Source of the DNA: Flavobacteriales bacterium
GTDB lineage: Bacteria > Bacteroidota > Bacteroidia > Flavobacteriales > Flavobacteriaceae
Length of the DNA: 47,868 nt
Reading direction: 5' to 3'
Assembly: GCA_011525015.1 (NCBI GenBank)
Contig: WTJC01000045.1
Coordinates: 1-47,868, forward strand
Both the position numbers and the translations under genes were made by a program. This document shows, piece by piece, positions 26,465 to 33,930 of the stretch. The notes below the pieces were generated by a model. It was not told where the DNA came from. It made no database searches and was given only the letters and a program-made list of their open reading frames with translations. Position 1 is the stretch's first letter. Each line of letters begins with the position of its first letter.

Positions 26465-27082
26465 GTGCCGTTACACCAACGATTAGAATGGGAAAATAAA
26501 GCCGAACTCTTAGTTTGGAAGTTGGAGGAGACCGAGTCGGAACTTCAAAACAATCTTCAATTGACAAGGGAATCTGAAAAGAGGTTGATGAAAATGAAAT
26601 CTGAGGCCCACAGAAAATCGTTTTTGGGAATTCGACAATTACTTAAAATCAGCGGTTATGAGGATGAATCACTTTATTATGACGACCAAGGTAAACCCTT
26701 TTTAAGTGATGGCACACATATCTCGATAAGCCACTCCGGTCAGTATTGTTGTATTCTGAGCAGTTCGAAATTTGAAGTCGGTGTTGACATTGAGCGCAAT
26801 CAGCAAAAAATTCTTCGTATCGCTTCTAGATTTTGTCATTCAGCGGAAGCCCATCATTTGAAGCGCAATGACGATATAGAGGGCTTGACTCTTATTTGGG
26901 GATTTAAAGAGTGTGTTTATAAAATTCTAAACCAGAAAGGCATAAGCTTTAAGGAAGAAATTAGAGTGCTCTCATTTCCAGAAAAGGGTTCCTTGGGAGC
27001 CGGAAAAACACTTAACGGTTCCTTTGCATTTGAACACTTATTGATTGATAACTATTCTTTAGTTTTAACCCATAAATTCTAG
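26465..27082 (+). CDS. 4'-phosphopantetheinyl transferase, Sfp type
   Basis: A 205-residue protein with a GTG start. It transfers 4'-phosphopantetheine from CoA to a serine of carrier proteins. The family signatures are both present: GVDIE in KFEVGVDIERN (Mg2+ ligands Asp and Glu) and W-GFKECVYK, the WxxKE motif. ISISHSGQYCC before them is the usual CoA-contacting region. Size is intermediate between AcpS and Sfp, so the target could be the housekeeping ACP; flavobacteria often use such an enzyme. It is the first gene of a plus-strand run (3-base gap to the PnuC gene) and divergent from ahcY. Confidence 0.88.
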   Translation: MPLHQRLEWENKAELLVWKLEETESELQNNLQLTRESEKRLMKMKSEAHRKSFLGIRQLLKISGYEDESLYYDDQGKPFLSDGTHISISHSGQYCCILSSSKFEVGVDIERNQQKILRIASRFCHSAEAHHLKRNDDIEGLTLIWGFKECVYKILNQKGISFKEEIRVLSFPEKGSLGAGKTLNGSFAFEHLLIDNYSLVLTHKF

Positions 27083-27085
27083 GCT

Positions 27086-27700
27086 TTGGAGTGGAGTGAT
27101 TTTTTTCTTGGAATGTATGATAACCGTCCTATAGATTTAATTCTTTTAGAGACGGTCGCCTTCATCTTCGGACTGTGGAGCGTACACTTGGCTCGCAAAG
27201 AGCACATAGGCGTTTATCCAACGGGTCTTTTGGCGACGACCATCACCGTATACTTGTTCTGGACCGATCGTTTGATTGGTGATATGCTCATGAATGCCTA
27301 TTACTCTATCATGAGTGTTTACGGATGGTGGCAGTGGTCTAGAATGAAGGCCGGAAAACGACTTGTGCGCATTTCTCGAATGTCAACAAAACAGTATTAC
27401 ATTGCCTTTGGGCTTATTTTGTTGACGATGTTGTTGACTTATATCATATACACCTTCTTTAACGTAACACTCGATTGGACCAATTATATCGATATTTTCA
27501 CCTCAGGCTTGTTTTTTACAGCCATGTGGTTAATGGCCATCAAAAAAATTGAGAACTGGACCTTATGGATCATTGCCGATATCATTACAGTTCCCTTGTA
27601 TGCTTATAGATCTTGGGGGATGCTCTCCTTACAATACTTAATCTTTACTTATATGGCCGTTATGGCTTATCGTGAATGGAAAACAAGCTTAGACAATTAG
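27086..27700 (+). CDS. PnuC-family vitamin transporter (nicotinamide riboside or thiamine)
   Basis: A 204-residue protein with about seven hydrophobic helices. Family hallmarks are the conserved YYSIMSVYGWWQWSR segment at the end of a central helix, repeated Trp/Tyr along the substrate path, and IKKIENWTLWIIADIITVPLYAY near the C-terminus. PnuC proteins are facilitated-diffusion carriers that depend on an intracellular kinase to trap the vitamin. PnuC moves nicotinamide riboside and PnuT moves thiamine; they cannot be separated by eye. The start is a TTG at 27086, 3 bases after the PPTase gene; an internal ATG at 27113 is the alternative. The kinase-like gene overlaps its end by 25 bases. Confidence 0.88.
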   Translation: MEWSDFFLGMYDNRPIDLILLETVAFIFGLWSVHLARKEHIGVYPTGLLATTITVYLFWTDRLIGDMLMNAYYSIMSVYGWWQWSRMKAGKRLVRISRMSTKQYYIAFGLILLTMLLTYIIYTFFNVTLDWTNYIDIFTSGLFFTAMWLMAIKKIENWTLWIIADIITVPLYAYRSWGMLSLQYLIFTYMAVMAYREWKTSLDN

Positions 27701-28248
27701 AGAGCCCTATAAGAAAAGTGGTTTTATTCGGTCCAGAATCGACAGGTAAAACAACCCTTTCCAAGCAACTCGCATCCCATTATCAAACCCTTTGGATTCC
27801 TGAATACGCCAGAGCATATTTACAGACAAAGTGGGATGAGAAAGCCGAGATTTGCACCTATGAAGATTTAATACCAATTGCAGAAGGCCAAATGCAGTCT
27901 GAAAACCAGGCCGTTGCTGAACTTGTTGAAAACCAAGGGAAACTCTTAATTTGTGATACAGATTTATTAGAAACAGCGGTCTATTCGCAGTTGTATTTTG
28001 ATAAGGTTCCTACTGCCTTAAATCAAGCAGTAGCAGATAATACATACGACTTATATCTTTTGACTGATATCGATGTGCCTTGGCAAAAAGACGACCTCAG
28101 AGATCGACCCGATCACAGAGCAGCCTATTATCAAAAATTTAAGGAGGCACTAGAGCTCAATAAAAAGAATTATATTCCGATTGCTGGATCTAAAACCGAA
28201 AGGTTGGCTAAAGCCATTTCAGCAATTGATAAGATTTTGATCACTTGA
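27676..28248 (+). CDS. NadR-like P-loop kinase (ribosylnicotinamide- or thiamine-kinase candidate)
   Basis: A 190-residue AAA/P-loop protein corresponding to the C-terminal kinase domain of NadR without its HTH or adenylyltransferase domains. The Walker A loop is GPESTGKTT at 19-27. IPEYARAYL, the Walker B-like LLICDTDLLETAVYS, and the lid region DIDVPWQKDDLRDRPDHR match the ribosylnicotinamide kinase layout. It would phosphorylate the substrate brought in by the overlapping PnuC-type carrier, trapping it in the cell. The neighbouring TPP riboswitch raises the option that the real substrate is thiamine. It overlaps the PnuC gene by 25 bases, and its stop touches the DUF4301 start region. Confidence 0.85.
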   Translation: MENKLRQLESPIRKVVLFGPESTGKTTLSKQLASHYQTLWIPEYARAYLQTKWDEKAEICTYEDLIPIAEGQMQSENQAVAELVENQGKLLICDTDLLETAVYSQLYFDKVPTALNQAVADNTYDLYLLTDIDVPWQKDDLRDRPDHRAAYYQKFKEALELNKKNYIPIAGSKTERLAKAISAIDKILIT

Positions 28249-28250
28249 TT

Positions 28251-29762
28251 ATGTTAAACGCCAAAGACTTAGATTACCTAAAAGAAAAAGGAATTTCCGT
28301 TGAAAAATTTCAAAAACAGTTGTCGTATTTTGAAAATGGCGTATCCTACATAAATCTAATTCGACCTGCCACTGTTGGTGATGGTATTATCCAATTAGAC
28401 CAGGCGGAGATAGAACAGTATGCGGCCATCTTTGAACAAAGAGATGCTGGCTTGCAACTCATGAAGTTTGTTCCTGCCTCGGGAGCAGCCTCAAGAATGT
28501 TTAAAGCCCTATACAGTTATGTACAAGACCGTAAAAGCGGTCAATCTACAGCCGACTATTGCCTTGAAGCCAAAGATGACTTTATGCTGGTATTTGAAAA
28601 AGGCTTGAAGAAATTTCCGTTTTACGACAAGGTGAAGGATGAGCTTTCTGCGAATGAAAACGACAGCGAATTTCTAGTGTCTTTTGTGAGAACACTACTG
28701 ACAGAAAATGGATTGAACTTTGGAAGCCGCCCTAAGGGAGTACTTCCTTTTCATCGTTATGAAGACGAAGTGCACAGTCCTTTTGTGGAGCATTTTAAGG
28801 AGAGTTTAGAATACGCTACATCGCAAAATAAATCAAGAATTCACTTTACCATTTCAGAAGCACATTTGCCTCTATTTGAACAAGAAGAATTAAAAGTAAA
28901 AAACAGCTTTCCTATTCTTTATGAGAAGCTTGAAATCAGTTATTCTTATCAAAAAAGCCTTACGGATACAATTGCTGTTGATGAGTTAAATCAGCCATTT
29001 AGAACCAATGAAGGTCAACTCTTTTTTCGGCCTGGGGGGCATGGCGCTCTCATAGAAAATTTGAACGATATCGATGCTGATGTTGTTTTTATCAAAAACA
29101 TAGACAACGTTCAAGTGGAGCGCGATTTAGATCTTTCGGTCTCCTATAAAAAAGCATTAGCTGGGGTTTTGTTGCAAAAACAAGAGGCTCTATTTGAAAT
29201 AGCTGCTGAATTAGAAGCTGCGCCCTTGTCACATTCAGAGCTCACCAATTTAAAAGCAGAAGCAGAACAAATCTTAGGAAGGGCCATTGCAATAGATGCG
29301 CAGTCCGATTTTCAGTCTGCACTTTTGGATAGTGTAGATCGACCATTACGCGTTTGTGGTATGGTAAAAAATGAAGGTCAAGCCGGAGGAGGTCCTTTTT
29401 GGGTGAGCACAAAAAACCAAAGAGAAGAACTGCAAATTATTGAATCTGTTCAGATAGACGATTCGAATCCTGAGCAGCAACAAATTTTAAATTCGGCGAC
29501 ACATTTTAATCCTGTCGATTTGGTTTGTGGATTAAAAAACCACAAAGGAATACCTTTCGATCTCAAAGAATATATCGATTACGATCAGGTGTTTATCAGT
29601 TCGAAGTCGTTAGGTGAGGCTCAGATTAAAGCCCTTGAATTACCCGGATTGTGGAACGGTTCTATGGCAGGATGGAATACTGTTTTTGTCGAAGTGCCAA
29701 TACTCACCTTTAATCCGGTTAAAACCGTAAACGATTTATTGAAATCCACACATCAGGTCTAA
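28251..29762 (+). CDS. DUF4301 family protein with nucleotidyltransferase-like motifs
   Basis: A 503-residue protein, start ATG at 28251 (an in-frame TTG at 28245 overlaps the upstream stop). I recognise it as DUF4301, a family without a known function. By eye it carries motifs like GT-A sugar nucleotidyltransferases: FVPASGAASRMFKAL at 73-87 resembles the NTP-binding LAAGxGTRM loop, and RPKGVLPFHRY (160-170) followed by VEHFKESL resembles PKALLPVxxxPxxEH. A glycine-rich GQAGGGPFWV lies near the C-terminus. It is probably cytosolic; no signal peptide is seen. It is the third gene of a tightly coupled PnuC-kinase-DUF4301 run, 2 bases after the kinase stop, and precedes the TPP riboswitch. Confidence 0.8.
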   Translation: MLNAKDLDYLKEKGISVEKFQKQLSYFENGVSYINLIRPATVGDGIIQLDQAEIEQYAAIFEQRDAGLQLMKFVPASGAASRMFKALYSYVQDRKSGQSTADYCLEAKDDFMLVFEKGLKKFPFYDKVKDELSANENDSEFLVSFVRTLLTENGLNFGSRPKGVLPFHRYEDEVHSPFVEHFKESLEYATSQNKSRIHFTISEAHLPLFEQEELKVKNSFPILYEKLEISYSYQKSLTDTIAVDELNQPFRTNEGQLFFRPGGHGALIENLNDIDADVVFIKNIDNVQVERDLDLSVSYKKALAGVLLQKQEALFEIAAELEAAPLSHSELTNLKAEAEQILGRAIAIDAQSDFQSALLDSVDRPLRVCGMVKNEGQAGGGPFWVSTKNQREELQIIESVQIDDSNPEQQQILNSATHFNPVDLVCGLKNHKGIPFDLKEYIDYDQVFISSKSLGEAQIKALELPGLWNGSMAGWNTVFVEVPILTFNPVKTVNDLLKSTHQV

Positions 29763-29771
29763 AAAATCAAT

Positions 29772-29779
29772 TACCTTTG
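29772..29779 (+). promoter_or_regulatory. -7 element before the TPP riboswitch
   Basis: TACCTTTG is an exact TAnnTTTG match ending 10 bases before the riboswitch aptamer, so transcription would start just at the aptamer's 5' side. No -33 TTTG was found. Confidence 0.5.
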
Positions 29780-29788
29780 TGATGTCTC

Positions 29789-29860
29789 TAAAGGGGTGCT
29801 TGAGCAATCAGGCTGAGATTATACCCATAGAACCTGGGCAGGTAATGCTGCCAAGGAAAT
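29789..29860 (+). promoter_or_regulatory. TPP riboswitch (THI box)
   Basis: The conserved elements appear in the right order: AAAGGGGTGCTT (29790-29801), GGCTGAGATTATACCC (29811-29826), GAACCTGGGCAGGTAATGC (29830-29848) and the closing CCAAGGAA (29851-29858). GGGT (29794-29797) pairs with ACCC (29823-29826) in P2. It binds thiamine pyrophosphate and should lower expression of the downstream TonB-dependent receptor. There is no terminator with a U run between it and the gene. A competing repeat (29886-29893) and a start-codon hairpin (29895-29915) point to translational control. Confidence 0.95.
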
Positions 29861-29885
29861 TGTATCACTATTAATTTCGAATAAT

Positions 29886-29916
29886 ACCCCTTTTATTCGT
29901 GTAAAAAATACGAATG
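29886..29916 (+). promoter_or_regulatory. Putative expression platform: anti-P2 repeat and start-codon hairpin
   Basis: ACCCCTTT at 29886-29893 is the exact reverse complement of AAAGGGGT at 29790-29797, the 5' strand of riboswitch P1/P2. Immediately after, ATTCGT (29895-29900) pairs with ACGAAT (29910-29915) over a 9-base loop, covering the first two bases of the ATG at 29914. Whether ligand switches between these folds is inference. Confidence 0.45.
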
Positions 29917-32046
29917 AAAACGAAAATTATCGCCGCGTTTATGGTGGCGGTTGGCTTTACACAAGCGCAACAAACAACTCAGGTCAATAAATTGGAAGAA
30001 GTTATTGTATCTGCAGAAAAGGCAAACGACTCCCTTCCGATTAGTTTTACTGAAATTCTTCCAACGCAATTTGCACCATTGAATCTCGGACAAGATTTAC
30101 CGGTATTACTCAATTTTCAGCCCTCTGTGGTGAGCACGACCTATGATGGAACTGGAGTAGGTTATACCGACTATCGCATTAGAGGGGCTGATAATTCTAG
30201 AATCAACGTGACCATTAATGGAATCCCTTATAATGACGCAGATTCGCAGACCACCTTCTTTGTTAACCTCCAAGATTTTGCCTCTTCTTTAGAACGCATT
30301 CAAATCCAAAGAGGTGTAGGAACTTCTACTAATGGAGCAGCTAGTTTTGGAGCCTCTGTTCAGTTAGAAACCGAGCAATTTCAAGAGGATGCCTATTACG
30401 AATTTAATTATGCTACCGGTAGTTTTGGAACACAACGCAAGAACATTAAGTTCTCTACAGGATTGTTAGAAAATGGTTTCTCATTTAACGGAAGGCTTTC
30501 TAAGGTAGAAACAGATGGTTATGTAGACCGCGCTTTTGCGGATCTAAAATCGTATTACCTCAACGGTTCATACCGCAATGGGAATACCGCCTTATCTGTT
30601 GTAGCATTTGGAGGAACTGAGCGTACGGGTTTGAGCTTTTTTGGATTGGATAAGGCTGGTTTAGAACAAGACAGAACGGTCAATTACGACGGTTTATACT
30701 TTGATGCCCAAGGAAATTATGTCGCCTACGAAGATCAGACAGACAATTACCAACAAGATCATCTGCAACTGCATTGGAATCAGAAGCTAAGCGGCGATTG
30801 GCGTTTTAGACTTAGCCTGCATCACACAAATAGTGCAGGATATTTTGAGCAAATCCAGGACGATGTGAGCACCTATACTTACCGCATAACAGATTTGGCA
30901 AATAGTCTTACTACTGACCTCGCTACTCAAGCTCATTTGAATTCTGAATTTTATGGAGGAATTTTTAATTTACAGCAGCAGAAAACGGATTATACCCTCA
31001 CCTTCGGAGGAGGATTTAACCGTTATCTAGGCGAACAATTTGGCCTGGTGAAATGGGCTGATGTAGCTGTATTACCTGCGCCAAATTTTGAATTTTATCG
31101 CAACACCTCAGATAAGCGCGACAGTCATATTTATACCAAATTGCAGTATAGACTTTCAGAGAAATGGAACGCCTTTACAGATTTGCAATACCGAGCGATT
31201 AACTATACTGCCTCGGGTTCACTTGTAGAACGTGCCGGACAAATTGACGTGGATGAGAATTATGGATTCTTTAATCCTAAGCTGGGATTAGACTTTAAAG
31301 CCTCACCATCCACTCGTATTTACGCTTCTTTTGCCAGAGCAAATCGAGAACCTGCTCGAGTTGATTTTGAAAACGGTAATCCTGAAGCTGAGCAATTGGA
31401 TGATTTTGAATTTGGATTCAGATTCAACCAATCCAAACTAAAGCTCAATGCAAATGTTTACTACATGAATTATGAGAATCAATTGGTTCTCACTGGCGCC
31501 TTAGATGAGGTAGGATTTCCTATTCGCCAAAACGTGGGAAGTTCTTATCGCTTTGGTTTAGAAGTAGACGCCGTATATCCTATTACCTCTAATTTGACTT
31601 GGCGACCAGCTATTGCGTTGAGCAACAATAAAAACAGAAATTTTATTGACAATAAAAACGGTAGTCTTATCGACTTGTCTGACACTGCTATTTCGTATTC
31701 ACCCAATTTAATTGCTTCACACGTATTGGCTTATGAAGCGAGTGAAAAATTTACAGCTTATTGGTTCTTTAAACATGTAGGCGAGCAATATATGAGCAAT
31801 ACCGAAGCTGAATTGTCTATAATCGACGCCTATAGTGTTCACGATTTAAGTTTTGATTACGAGTTGAATTCAAATCTCAAATTTCAATTATTGATCAATA
31901 ATGTCTTTGATTTGAACTATGAAAACAACGGGTATTTTTACAGTTATGACATTGAAGACAACGGAGCAGTAACCACCTTTTACGGAAATGCATACTACCC
32001 TCAAGCAGGAAGAAATTACATGCTAGGGATGAGTCTGCGATTTTAA
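29914..32046 (+). CDS. TonB-dependent outer-membrane receptor under TPP riboswitch control (thiamine uptake candidate)
   Basis: A 710-residue receptor. Signal peptide 1-18 (KIIAAFMVAVGFTQAQ). A TonB-box-like LEEVIVSAEKAND near residue 27 leads straight into the plug (YTDYRIRGADNSRINVTINGIPYNDAD, IQIQRGVGTSTNGAASFGASVQLET), with no carboxypeptidase-like domain, unlike the receptor at 2203. The beta barrel ends YMLGMSLRF with the terminal Phe needed for outer-membrane assembly. The TPP riboswitch in its leader and the nearby PnuC-type carrier suggest that it imports thiamine or a phosphorylated form. Receptors controlled by THI elements were proposed as thiamine importers in Bacteroidota by earlier comparative genomics. 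It is convergent with the Rieske-like gene, overlapping by 4 bases. Confidence 0.9.
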   Translation: MKTKIIAAFMVAVGFTQAQQTTQVNKLEEVIVSAEKANDSLPISFTEILPTQFAPLNLGQDLPVLLNFQPSVVSTTYDGTGVGYTDYRIRGADNSRINVTINGIPYNDADSQTTFFVNLQDFASSLERIQIQRGVGTSTNGAASFGASVQLETEQFQEDAYYEFNYATGSFGTQRKNIKFSTGLLENGFSFNGRLSKVETDGYVDRAFADLKSYYLNGSYRNGNTALSVVAFGGTERTGLSFFGLDKAGLEQDRTVNYDGLYFDAQGNYVAYEDQTDNYQQDHLQLHWNQKLSGDWRFRLSLHHTNSAGYFEQIQDDVSTYTYRITDLANSLTTDLATQAHLNSEFYGGIFNLQQQKTDYTLTFGGGFNRYLGEQFGLVKWADVAVLPAPNFEFYRNTSDKRDSHIYTKLQYRLSEKWNAFTDLQYRAINYTASGSLVERAGQIDVDENYGFFNPKLGLDFKASPSTRIYASFARANREPARVDFENGNPEAEQLDDFEFGFRFNQSKLKLNANVYYMNYENQLVLTGALDEVGFPIRQNVGSSYRFGLEVDAVYPITSNLTWRPAIALSNNKNRNFIDNKNGSLIDLSDTAISYSPNLIASHVLAYEASEKFTAYWFFKHVGEQYMSNTEAELSIIDAYSVHDLSFDYELNSNLKFQLLINNVFDLNYENNGYFYSYDIEDNGAVTTFYGNAYYPQAGRNYMLGMSLRF

Positions 32047-32483
32047 TTGTAGATATAAAGATTTGAAGCGCTTGACCTGACGTTGTACTCGAGCAAATCG
32101 TATAAAAACTCACCATCAGGGCGGTCTAACAGCTGCCCTGTAAAAAGGCTGTATTCATAGGAGTCGCATTGGCATGTTCCGCTGTCACCTCCTGCTACTA
32201 TCCTAGAGCAGGGTGAAGGCGCGTGATTTGGACAACTGGCTTCGAATGCCCTAAAGGTGTCAAAACCGGTATTCATAATGTAGACCCCTTTGATACCAAC
32301 GCCTTGAGTTCCTATAAATACAGGATTACCTATATTTTGAAGGGCATTGAATTGCGGAAGGTTCAAATTAACTTGATATTCAAAACTCGTTTCAATTAAG
32401 TAAGGATTTCGATTGGTTCTTGTTTTTGTACAAGCAAAGAATAAAAAGCTGGAAAAAATTATAAGTACAAAGGCTTTATTCAT
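32043..32483 (-). CDS. Rieske-fold-like lipoprotein with altered cluster ligands
   Basis: A 146-residue protein from the ATG at 32483; an upstream ATG at 32510 is possible, but the later one starts a clean lipoprotein signal (NKAFVLIIFSSFLFFAC, Cys18). The C-terminal half has the outline of a Rieske domain: C84-P-N-H87 with C92 nearby, then C104-Q-C106-D107, and YSLFTGQLLDRPDG where the domain usually closes. A true [2Fe-2S] Rieske site needs C-x-H and C-x-C-H. Here box I has one extra residue and the box II histidine is Asp107. It may have lost the cluster or bind something else. It is tethered to a membrane. It is convergent with the thiamine-type receptor. Confidence 0.7.
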   Translation of the reverse strand: MNKAFVLIIFSSFLFFACTKTRTNRNPYLIETSFEYQVNLNLPQFNALQNIGNPVFIGTQGVGIKGVYIMNTGFDTFRAFEASCPNHAPSPCSRIVAGGDSGTCQCDSYEYSLFTGQLLDRPDGEFLYDLLEYNVRSSASNLYIYN

Positions 32484-32536
32484 CAGAAATCGATCTAGAA
32501 TGACATTCATTCAAAATTATGTATCTTTACTTTAAT

Positions 32537-32580
32537 AATCCTCTAAAACTTTTTTAGGTTCTGGAGGATTTTAATTTTTT
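32537..32580 (+). promoter_or_regulatory. Terminator-like hairpin in the greA leader
   Basis: AATCCTC (32537-32543) pairs with GAGGATT (32564-32570), an inner CTAAAA/TTTTAG can pair within the loop, and the stem is followed by TTTTAATTTTTT ending 4 bases before the greA ATG. A -7-like TATCTTTA lies upstream at 32522-32529. It could attenuate greA. Confidence 0.4.
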
Positions 32581-32584
32581 GATT

Positions 32585-33058
32585 ATGAGCAAGATAGCAT
32601 ATTACACGAAAGAAGGATTAGAAAAATTAAGAAAAGAATTAAACGAATTAAAAGATGTTGAGCGTCCGAAAGCGTCACAAGCTATTGCTGAGGCAAGAGA
32701 CAAAGGTGACCTCTCAGAAAACGCTGAATACGATGCCGCAAAAGAAGCACAGGGCTTATTAGAAATGAGAATTTCAAAGCTCGAGGAAACTTTGGCAAAT
32801 GCGCGTATCATTGATGAGTCTCAATTAGATACTTCTAAGGTGCTGGTCTTGTCGACTGTAAAGCTTCTCAATAAAGTGAACAAACAAAACATGACATTTA
32901 CCTTGGTAGCTGAAAGCGAGGCCGATTTAAAGTCGGGTAAGATTTCTGTGAACTCACCAATAGGAAAAGGATTGTTGGGAAAGGTTGTAGGTGATGTCGC
33001 CGAGATTCAGGTACCTAATGGAGTACTGCAACTAGAAGTTCTGGAAATCACGAGATAA
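32585..33058 (+). CDS. greA: Transcription elongation factor GreA
   Basis: A 157-residue protein, ATG at 32585 (an in-frame TTG lies 6 bases earlier). GreA enters the RNA polymerase secondary channel and triggers cleavage of backtracked transcripts. The N-terminal coiled coil (about 1-75) carries the acidic tip in [17 protein letters not shown], whose Asp and Glu hold the catalytic Mg2+. The C-terminal FKBP-like domain includes the conserved [19 protein letters not shown]. Length is exactly typical. HIT, DUF3127 and aat genes follow on the same strand with short gaps. The leader contains a terminator-like hairpin. Confidence 0.98.
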   Translation: MSKIAYYTKEGLEKLRKELNELKDVERPKASQAIAEARDKGDLSENAEYDAAKEAQGLLEMRISKLEETLANARIIDESQLDTSKVLVLSTVKLLNKVNKQNMTFTLVAESEADLKSGKISVNSPIGKGLLGKVVGDVAEIQVPNGVLQLEVLEITR

Positions 33059-33063
33059 GCGCT

Positions 33064-33468
33064 ATGTCTTCAATATTTACCAAAATTGTCAATGGAGAAA
33101 TCCCGGCTTATAAAGTGGCTGAAACCGACGAATTTCTTGCGTTCTTAGATATTAATCCCAATGCGAAAGGCCATACCTTATGTATTCTCAAAGAAGAGAT
33201 TGACAAGTGGTATGATGTAGATGATCAGCGATTTACAGATTTGATGGCCTTTTCGAAAAAAGTGGCTTTGGCTATTGAAAAAACGATTACGTGTAAACGT
33301 GTAGGCCTCTCTATTATTGGACTTGAAGTACCTCATGTTCACGTTCATTTAATTCCTTTGCAAGAAATGGACAATGCTCGATTTACTTCAAAGGTCTCGC
33401 TTTCTGAAAGTGAATTTAAGGAAACGGCTCAAGCCATCGCCCAAGCTTTTAACAACCAAAACGTCTAA
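33064..33468 (+). CDS. HIT family hydrolase (HINT-like)
   Basis: A 134-residue histidine-triad protein. The motif is H91-V-H93-V-H95 in GLEVPHVHVHLIPL; the central histidine of the triad attacks nucleotide phosphoramidates or dinucleoside polyphosphates. The start SSIFTKIVNGEIPAYKVAE and the FLDINPNAKGHTL segment are standard for the HinT branch. The exact substrate in vivo is not known. It sits 5 bases after greA and 9 bases before the DUF3127 gene, so it is likely part of the same transcript. Confidence 0.95.
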   Translation: MSSIFTKIVNGEIPAYKVAETDEFLAFLDINPNAKGHTLCILKEEIDKWYDVDDQRFTDLMAFSKKVALAIEKTITCKRVGLSIIGLEVPHVHVHLIPLQEMDNARFTSKVSLSESEFKETAQAIAQAFNNQNV

Positions 33469-33477
33469 ATCAAAATC

Positions 33478-33867
33478 ATGGAAATACAAGGAATCATCAA
33501 AGAAATAGGAGAAACAAAAACCTATGGAAATAATGGGTTTCGCAAGTGCGAATTAATTTTAACCACTCAAGAACAATATCCACAACACTTAATGATTGAA
33601 TTTGTTCAAGACAAGGCAGATTTGCTCGCTGCATTTTCGTCAGGACAAGAAGTGACGGTTGGCATAAACCTTAGAGGAAGAGAGTGGACGAACCCTCAGG
33701 GAGAGGTTAAATACTTCAATTCGATTCAAGGCTGGAGAATTCAGGCCAATCAAACAGCTCCTACTAATAATCCTCCGGCTGATGAAATGCCACCGATGCC
33801 ACCGATGGATCAATTTGAAAAAACGGACCAAAGTAAAGACGAAGATTTTGACGATTTACCCTTTTAA
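33478..33867 (+). CDS. DUF3127 protein, OB-fold with SSB-like acidic C-terminal tip
   Basis: A 129-residue protein. The N-terminal about 90 residues match the DUF3127 pattern (IQGIIKEIGETKTYGNNGFRKCELIL, MIEFVQDKADLL, LRGREWTNPQGEVKYFNSIQGWRI), a predicted OB-fold. A Pro/Met-rich linker (NNPPADEMPPMPPMDQF) follows, then an acidic tail ending DEDFDDLPF. That final DDLPF is identical to the end of the SSB encoded at 17432. Domain order (OB-fold, flexible linker, acidic tip) is that of a single-stranded DNA-binding protein. The family has no established function; an SSB-like or SSB-partner-recruiting role is inferred. It lies in the greA-HIT run. Confidence 0.85.
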   Translation: MEIQGIIKEIGETKTYGNNGFRKCELILTTQEQYPQHLMIEFVQDKADLLAAFSSGQEVTVGINLRGREWTNPQGEVKYFNSIQGWRIQANQTAPTNNPPADEMPPMPPMDQFEKTDQSKDEDFDDLPF

Positions 33868-33930
33868 AAATTAGGGAGTTACAATTTCTTTTATATCTTA
33901 TAGTGTATTTCGCAATTTAGCACCTAACCA

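Noticed and set aside
27676-28248. Reading the kinase as a full NadR regulator of NAD metabolism
   Set aside because: Only the P-loop kinase part is present (190 residues). The HTH and the NMN adenylyltransferase domain of NadR are missing, so repressor function cannot be claimed.
29789-29916. A transcription terminator as the riboswitch output
   Set aside because: No GC-rich stem followed by a U run lies between the aptamer and the receptor gene, so I favoured translational control.
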